From NCBI GenBank assembly GCA_018364455.1, contig JAGZLW010000027.1, positions 1 through 26,341 on the forward strand: 26,341 bases of DNA, given 5' to 3'. The notes below the pieces were generated by a model, which worked only from the letters and a program-made list of their open reading frames with translations, ran no database searches and was not told the DNA's origin. Within the stretch, counting starts at the first letter, position 1. Each line of letters begins with the position of its first letter. This DNA comes from Streptococcus mitis. Its GTDB lineage: Bacteria; Bacillota; Bacilli; Lactobacillales; Streptococcaceae. The translations under genes and the position numbers were made by a program. Positions 22,882 through 26,341 of this stretch are shown here, in pieces.

Positions 22882-23727
22882 TTATTTTGAACGATTTAGA
22901 TAAATATCTTTAAGCGTTTCTTTTTTAGTTTCAAAATCAACTACTTTAATAGAGTTTTCGTTAAAAAATTTAAAAAGCTCACTACTTTGAATATTCCCAG
23001 ACATAGTAATTCTCAGTCCCTCTTCCTGAACAATATCCCCAAATTCTTGTTTGGTAATGAAAATGTCTCTATCTGTAGCTGATGAAAAAGCTATCTCAAA
23101 CAAGCAATTATGACTATCTTTTCCTACTTTTTGAAATGTCAAAAGCCCGTTCTCCAAGAAAAGAACCCTCTCACAAATTTCTTCAATATCTTCTAATTTA
23201 TGACTCGATATTAAAATTCCAACATTTTCATGTAAAGCTAAATTTTTTAGAACCGCTAAAACTATTTGTGATGATTCAATATCTAAACCATTAGTCGGTT
23301 CATCTAAAATCAATATATCAGGTTCCGTAACAAGAGTTAGAAGCAAAGCTAATTTTTGTTTTGTACCCAAAGAATAGGTCTTTACTTTTTTATTAATAGA
23401 CTGAGTCGAATCTAACTCTTGGATCAAACTTCCAAATCTTTCTTGATTGTAGTCAACACCATATAAGTTTGACAAATATTTTAAATTCTCTAAACCTGTT
23501 TTAGATAAAAATAATTTTGGTTCTTCGATTAAATACCCAACATTATCACTACTTATAATATTCCCTGAAGTCGGTTGATTATTCTGAACAAGAATTTTCA
23601 TCAACGTACTCTTACCAACTCCGTTTCTCCCTACTAGACCAACAATTTCACCCTTGTTAAGTGCGAAATTTATATCTTTGAGAATGGTTGAATGACCATA
23701 ATGCTTACTTACATTTATAACTTCCAT
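22882..23727 (-). CDS. ABC transporter ATP-binding protein (BcrA/LanF-like)
   Basis: This 281-residue ATPase powers the permease encoded next. Walker A is GRNGVGKST near residue 33, the Q-loop position is replaced by an EEP sequence (IEEPKLF), the signature is YSLGTKQKLAL, Walker B is DILILDEPTNGLD, and the H-loop is SSHKLED. The extra C-terminal segment of about 80 residues is like that of bacitracin- and lantibiotic-resistance ATPases. GGAGG precedes the ATG at a good distance. A clear promoter lies about 80 nt upstream. Transport of an antimicrobial peptide is a guess from family likeness only. Confidence 0.9.
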   Translation of the reverse strand: MEVINVSKHYGHSTILKDINFALNKGEIVGLVGRNGVGKSTLMKILVQNNQPTSGNIISSDNVGYLIEEPKLFLSKTGLENLKYLSNLYGVDYNQERFGSLIQELDSTQSINKKVKTYSLGTKQKLALLLTLVTEPDILILDEPTNGLDIESSQIVLAVLKNLALHENVGILISSHKLEDIEEICERVLFLENGLLTFQKVGKDSHNCLFEIAFSSATDRDIFITKQEFGDIVQEEGLRITMSGNIQSSELFKFFNENSIKVVDFETKKETLKDIYLNRSK

Positions 23728-23806
23728 TTTTTATTCCTCCATTAATATTCTTGATTTTCTCTTTGATTCTCATTAATTTTAAAAAGTTGCGCCTCTTTTT
23801 AACAAC

Positions 23807-23834
23807 ATTATATCATATATCTAACTTAATGCAA
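23807..23834 (-). promoter_or_regulatory. Promoter of the ABC transporter operon
   Basis: TTGCAT (23829-23834), a 16-nt spacer, and TATAAT (23807-23812) with an extended TGA. The leader of about 75 nt has no obvious operator. Confidence 0.7.
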
Positions 23835-23865
23835 TATATAAATGTCATTTTGTAAAATTTTATTA

Positions 23866-23898
23866 ACAAAAAACTCTCTACCATAAAAAATAGAGAGT
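23866..23898 (-). terminator. Terminator after the HAD remnant
   Basis: ACTCTCTA (23873-23880) pairs perfectly with TAGAGAGT (23891-23898) across a 10-nt loop, followed on the minus strand by six T residues. It lies just after the stop of the broken HAD gene and insulates the ABC promoter. Confidence 0.85.
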
Positions 23899-23905
23899 GT
23901 TAAGT

Positions 23906-24100
23906 TTAAATATAGGGTTTCAAAATATCGACGACATCACTTCTTTTCTTAACCTGATAAGACTTGATTCCCAATTTCTCAGCTGCAATTGTATTGTCCT
24001 CAATATCACCTAGAAAGACACAATGTGTAGGATTTAACTGGTATTTATCGAGAATCTACTTCATACTTATGTCAAGCCCCCCTCTTTGATTTATGCTTTC
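23906..24100 (-). pseudogene. HAD-superfamily hydrolase, collapsed by internal deletion
   Basis: Right after the GNAT stop, AAGGAG and ATG AAA GCA form a normal-looking gene start that ends at once in TAA. In another frame the DNA decodes to ESINQRGGLDISMK, a TAG, then ILDKYQLNPTHCVFLGDIED and AAEKLGIKSYQV to the stop at 23906. CVFLGDIEDN is the HAD motif that holds the Mg-binding acidic residues near the C-terminus. The N-terminal DxD nucleophile and the cap are missing. The gene was probably cotranscribed with the GNAT gene and has lost most of its middle. Confidence 0.75.
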
Positions 24101-24109
24101 ATATTCTCC

Positions 24110-24520
24110 TTACAAATCCTTTTGGTAATAATATCTTTGCCCAATGTAGGGATAGTCTTGTAACCTAAAGACTTCCTTGTAGCCATGCCTTTTATAAAAA
24201 TCAGGAGCTTGAAACTGGTAGGTATTGACAAAAGCAAAACGACAGTTTCGATTCTTAGCTTCAGTTTCTGCTTGCTGCAATAGCTTTGAACCGATTCCTT
24301 GCCTTCTCAGTTCCTCTTTTACAAATAAATACTCGATTTCTAGCCAATTTCCAAAAGTCTCTGCTATCAAACCTGCCAGGAGATTGCCCTTTTCATCTTC
24401 GACATAAAGATTAAGTGGCTCACTTTCAGCCTCTTCTCTTTTGGAACGATTATAAGCACGAATCAGATTCCCAATTTCTTGCGCCTTCTGGGAATCCTCA
24501 TTTTCCAATTTAAAGTACAT
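24110..24520 (-). CDS. GNAT family acetyltransferase
   Basis: This 136-residue protein has a compact GNAT fold: LLAGLIAETFGNWLEIEYLFVKEELRRQGIGSKLLQQAETEAKNR includes the acetyl-CoA pyrophosphate loop (RRQGIGSKLL), followed by FAFVNTYQFQAPDFYKRHGYKEV, the usual final motif. The substrate is unknown. GGAGG lies 5 nt before the ATG. A TATAAT at 24551-24556 on the minus strand could be its -10, with no strong -35. The broken HAD gene follows directly. Confidence 0.88.
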   Translation of the reverse strand: MYFKLENEDSQKAQEIGNLIRAYNRSKREEAESEPLNLYVEDEKGNLLAGLIAETFGNWLEIEYLFVKEELRRQGIGSKLLQQAETEAKNRNCRFAFVNTYQFQAPDFYKRHGYKEVFRLQDYPYIGQRYYYQKDL

Positions 24521-24670
24521 CTAAACCTCCTTGAAAACTGATACAGCTTGATTATAAATTTATTACAAGGATTTAGAAGTTGCGGTGCACTATTCTAGAT
24601 TCAATATACTATACCTCTTCCTCCCTACTCACCTGAGTACAATCCTATTTAAAAAACATGGGCTCATATC

Positions 24671-24726
24671 AAAAAGCACCTCAAAAAGGTATTACCAAGT
24701 TGCAATACTTTTTTTGAGGCTCTTTT
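24671..24726. terminator. Bidirectional terminator-like long hairpin
   Basis: Left arm 24679-24693 (CCTCAAAAAGGTATT) pairs with 24704-24719 with one bulge around a 10-nt loop. A-rich and T-rich flanks fit termination on both strands. Confidence 0.6.
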
Positions 24727-24864
24727 GTCTTGTTATTTTTTCAATTGACTATAAAATCTCCAATTTAATTGCTCGTCATTTTGTAAAGAGACTAAGAGGA
24801 ACTGTATTAAACGAATTATAATCTGTATAAATAACCTTAATGTTCCATTATTAGATGTACACCG

Positions 24865-24909
24865 TAAAATACCTGCATAACAAATATAAAATATTAATCG
24901 TTATGCAGG
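24865..24909 (-). terminator. Hairpin downstream of the LPXTG protein gene
   Basis: CCTGCATAAC (24872-24881) and GTTATGCAGG (24900-24909) are perfect 10-nt arms around an AT-only loop apart from one C. TATTTTA follows on the minus strand. It lies about 165 nt after the surface-protein stop. Confidence 0.5.
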
Positions 24910-25074
24910 AAACCTATCTATCCAATCAAGTAAGAAATAATCAGTAGGATATGTTCCAAAACTTCAAATCGCTTGTATATCAAATATCATGAGACGCTTA
25001 CAAAAGTTTAAATAACATAATTTTTAACTATATTTTCAGCTACAATATTCCTCTGCTAATCTTACACATTATAT

Positions 25075-26341
25075 TTAATCTTCTTTTCTTCGACCTACAT
25101 ATAGGCTCAATAGAATACCGCTACCTAAAAGAACAGATATATAATCAGATTGACTTCCAGTTTCTGGTAATTTTTCCCCATGGTTTTCTTTAACTGGAGT
25201 TGCTACTACTGGGTTAGCATTTACTGGAGTTGCTGGTTGACCCGGTGTTGGTACTACTGGTGGTTCTGGTTTAACCGGTACTTCTGGTGTTGGAACAACT
25301 GGAGTTGGAACAACTGGAGTTGGTTGTACTGGCACATTTGGTGTTGGTTGCGCTGGTACTGTTGGAATATCTAATTTTGGTACCTCTTGTACTTCTGGCA
25401 TTCCTGGTACTCCACCATTGAATTCTGGTAATTCGTGATTTTCAGGCATTCCTGGTACTCCACCATTGAATTCTGGCAATTCATGAACTTCAGGCATACC
25501 TGGTACTCCACCGTTAAATTCTGGCAATTCATGAACTTCTGGCATTCCTGGTACTCCACCGTTAAATTCTGACAATTCATGAACTGGTGGTTCTGGCATT
25601 GCAAACGTTGGTCCTTCTGGCACATTAGGCATTGGAAGAACTGGTTTGTCATTTGATGGTGTTACTGGTTTGTCTTGGCAACCACATTTACCATCTTTTC
25701 CGTCTTTGCCGTCGCGACCATCACGTCCATCTTTTCCATCTTTAACAACTGTTTTTGTCACAGTTCCGTCAGAATTGATGATTGTGATTGTATGACTACC
25801 ATCTCCATTATGTTCAACAGAAACTTTTGGTGATTTACCATCTTTACCGTCTTTAATTACCATTTCTGTCTTACTTCCATCAGGATTAGTAATTGTAACA
25901 ACGTGAGTTCCATCGTTATTATTTTTAACAGTTACAGTTGGTGAAACGCCATCTTTGCCATCTTTGATAATAGATTTGTATTCACGACCATCAGAATCTA
26001 CGATTGTCAATGTGTGAGTTCCATCTCCGTTATCAACGATGTTAGCTTTTGGTGATTTACCATCAAAGATTGTAGTTGTCGTTTCTTTACCATCAGCACC
26101 TGTCACTTTAATAGTGTGTGAACCATTGTTGTTATCAATAACTTCAAGTTTTGGTTCTTTACCATCACGAACTGTAGTTGTTGTAGTTGTACCGTCTGAG
26201 TTCACAACTGTAATAGTGTGAGTCCCATCTCCATTATCTACTACTTTAGCAGTTGGTGATTTACCATCACGTACTGTTGTTTCAGAAACAGTTCCATTTC
26301 CATTTTCTACACGGATAGTATAAGTGCCGTCTTGGTTATCT
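25075..26341 (-). CDS. LPXTG cell-wall-anchored repeat protein, C-terminal part (start outside window)
   Basis: At least 421 residues are visible and the frame is open to the window edge; the GTG inside it is not a real start. From N to C: about six repeats of 34-37 residues (pattern DGTHTITVxNxDGxxxxTxVRDGKSP), a short collagen-like Gly-X-Y run (GKDGRDGRDGKDGKDGK) ending in CGC, a Pro-rich linker, four 16-residue repeats (VHELPEFNGGVPGMPE), a Pro/Val/Thr wall-spanning region, and a sorting signal LPETG, hydrophobic segment and RRKED tail. Sortase A should link it to peptidoglycan. Its function, probably adhesion or matrix binding, is inferred from layout only. Confidence 0.9.
   Translation of the reverse strand, partial: DNQDGTYTIRVENGNGTVSETTVRDGKSPTAKVVDNGDGTHTITVVNSDGTTTTTTVRDGKEPKLEVIDNNNGSHTIKVTGADGKETTTTIFDGKSPKANIVDNGDGTHTLTIVDSDGREYKSIIKDGKDGVSPTVTVKNNNDGTHVVTITNPDGSKTEMVIKDGKDGKSPKVSVEHNGDGSHTITIINSDGTVTKTVVKDGKDGRDGRDGKDGKDGKCGCQDKPVTPSNDKPVLPMPNVPEGPTFAMPEPPVHELSEFNGGVPGMPEVHELPEFNGGVPGMPEVHELPEFNGGVPGMPENHELPEFNGGVPGMPEVQEVPKLDIPTVPAQPTPNVPVQPTPVVPTPVVPTPEVPVKPEPPVVPTPGQPATPVNANPVVATPVKENHGEKLPETGSQSDYISVLLGSGILLSLYVGRRKED
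25393..25584 (-). repeat. Four tandem 48-nt repeats in the LPXTG protein
   Basis: Four exact-length units encode V/N-HEL-[PS]-EFNGGVPGMPE. Copies differ at a handful of mostly silent third positions. Confidence 0.9.
25740..26341 (-). repeat. Tandem ~102-nt repeats in the LPXTG protein
   Basis: About six units of 34-37 residues continue to the window edge. Each has a DG[TS]HT strand, an [NS]xDG turn and an [RK]DGK[SE]P or KDGKDG joint. Unit sequences are well diverged, so the array is older than the 48-nt repeats. Confidence 0.85.

Larger units (their letters stand above)
24521..25074. other. Long AT-rich intergenic region without a gene
   Basis: Apart from two hairpins described separately and a weak -10 for the GNAT gene, I see nothing coding here on either strand. 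The plus-strand open stretch from 24585 has no ribosome site and spans the terminator hairpin. Confidence 0.6.

Noticed and set aside
24585..24821. Plus-strand ORF in the long intergenic region
   Set aside because: No ribosome site, it crosses a terminator-like hairpin, and its composition is not coding-like.
26039..26221. Plus-strand ORF opposite the LPXTG protein
   Set aside because: It is the mirror of the repeat-coding frame, created by the repeats' low-complexity codons.

Overview
The window reads as chromosome of a Mitis-group Streptococcus (S. pneumoniae, S. pseudopneumoniae or S. mitis). The evidence is a choline-binding surface protein, a ZmpB-type M26 metalloprotease beside its YesM/YesN-like two-component system, an extracytoplasmic thioredoxin/MsrAB module, and the gene order thyA-glcK-cbpL-pabB-zmpB-UPF0340-HK-RR-msrAB-tlpA-ccdA, which I remember from pneumococcal genomes. 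All convincing genes lie on the minus strand, so transcription runs from high to low coordinates. The sequence is AT-rich, with many extended -10 promoters (TGnTATAnT).

Layout, left to right. 1-4679: 5' part of thyA, the ROK glucokinase glcK with a cre-like site in its leader, a short CbpL-like choline-binding protein, an alpha/beta hydrolase, and a fused pabB/pabC gene for p-aminobenzoate synthesis. 4762-14026: zmpB, interrupted by one in-frame TGA that detaches its last 116 codons; then a UPF0340 gene, the sensor kinase and the response regulator. 14097-16506: the membrane redox-repair operon ccdA - tlpA-like lipoprotein - msrAB, in which electrons should pass from CcdA to the thioredoxin-like lipoprotein to MsrAB.

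16560-18676 looks like a rearrangement-prone junction. It holds an intact Rpn/PD-(D/E)XK gene, a decayed partial copy abutting its stop codon, a GNAT gene, and a cluster of repeated hairpins. 18674-21758 is an NAD salvage operon (pncB-nadE, overlapping by 4 nt) behind an XRE regulator/membrane-protein pair. 22138-23834 is a two-gene ABC-2 exporter with its own promoter. 23906-24520 has a GNAT gene followed by a collapsed HAD-hydrolase pseudogene. 25075 to the right edge is the C-terminal part of an LPETG-anchored repeat protein whose start lies outside the window.

I do not see a clearly new multi-gene system. The items most worth a second look are the nonsense mutation in zmpB, the hairpin repeat cluster with apparently compensating stems (18508-18676), a possible leaderless pabB promoter lying inside the zmpB terminator, the Rpn remnant junction, and the modular surface protein.
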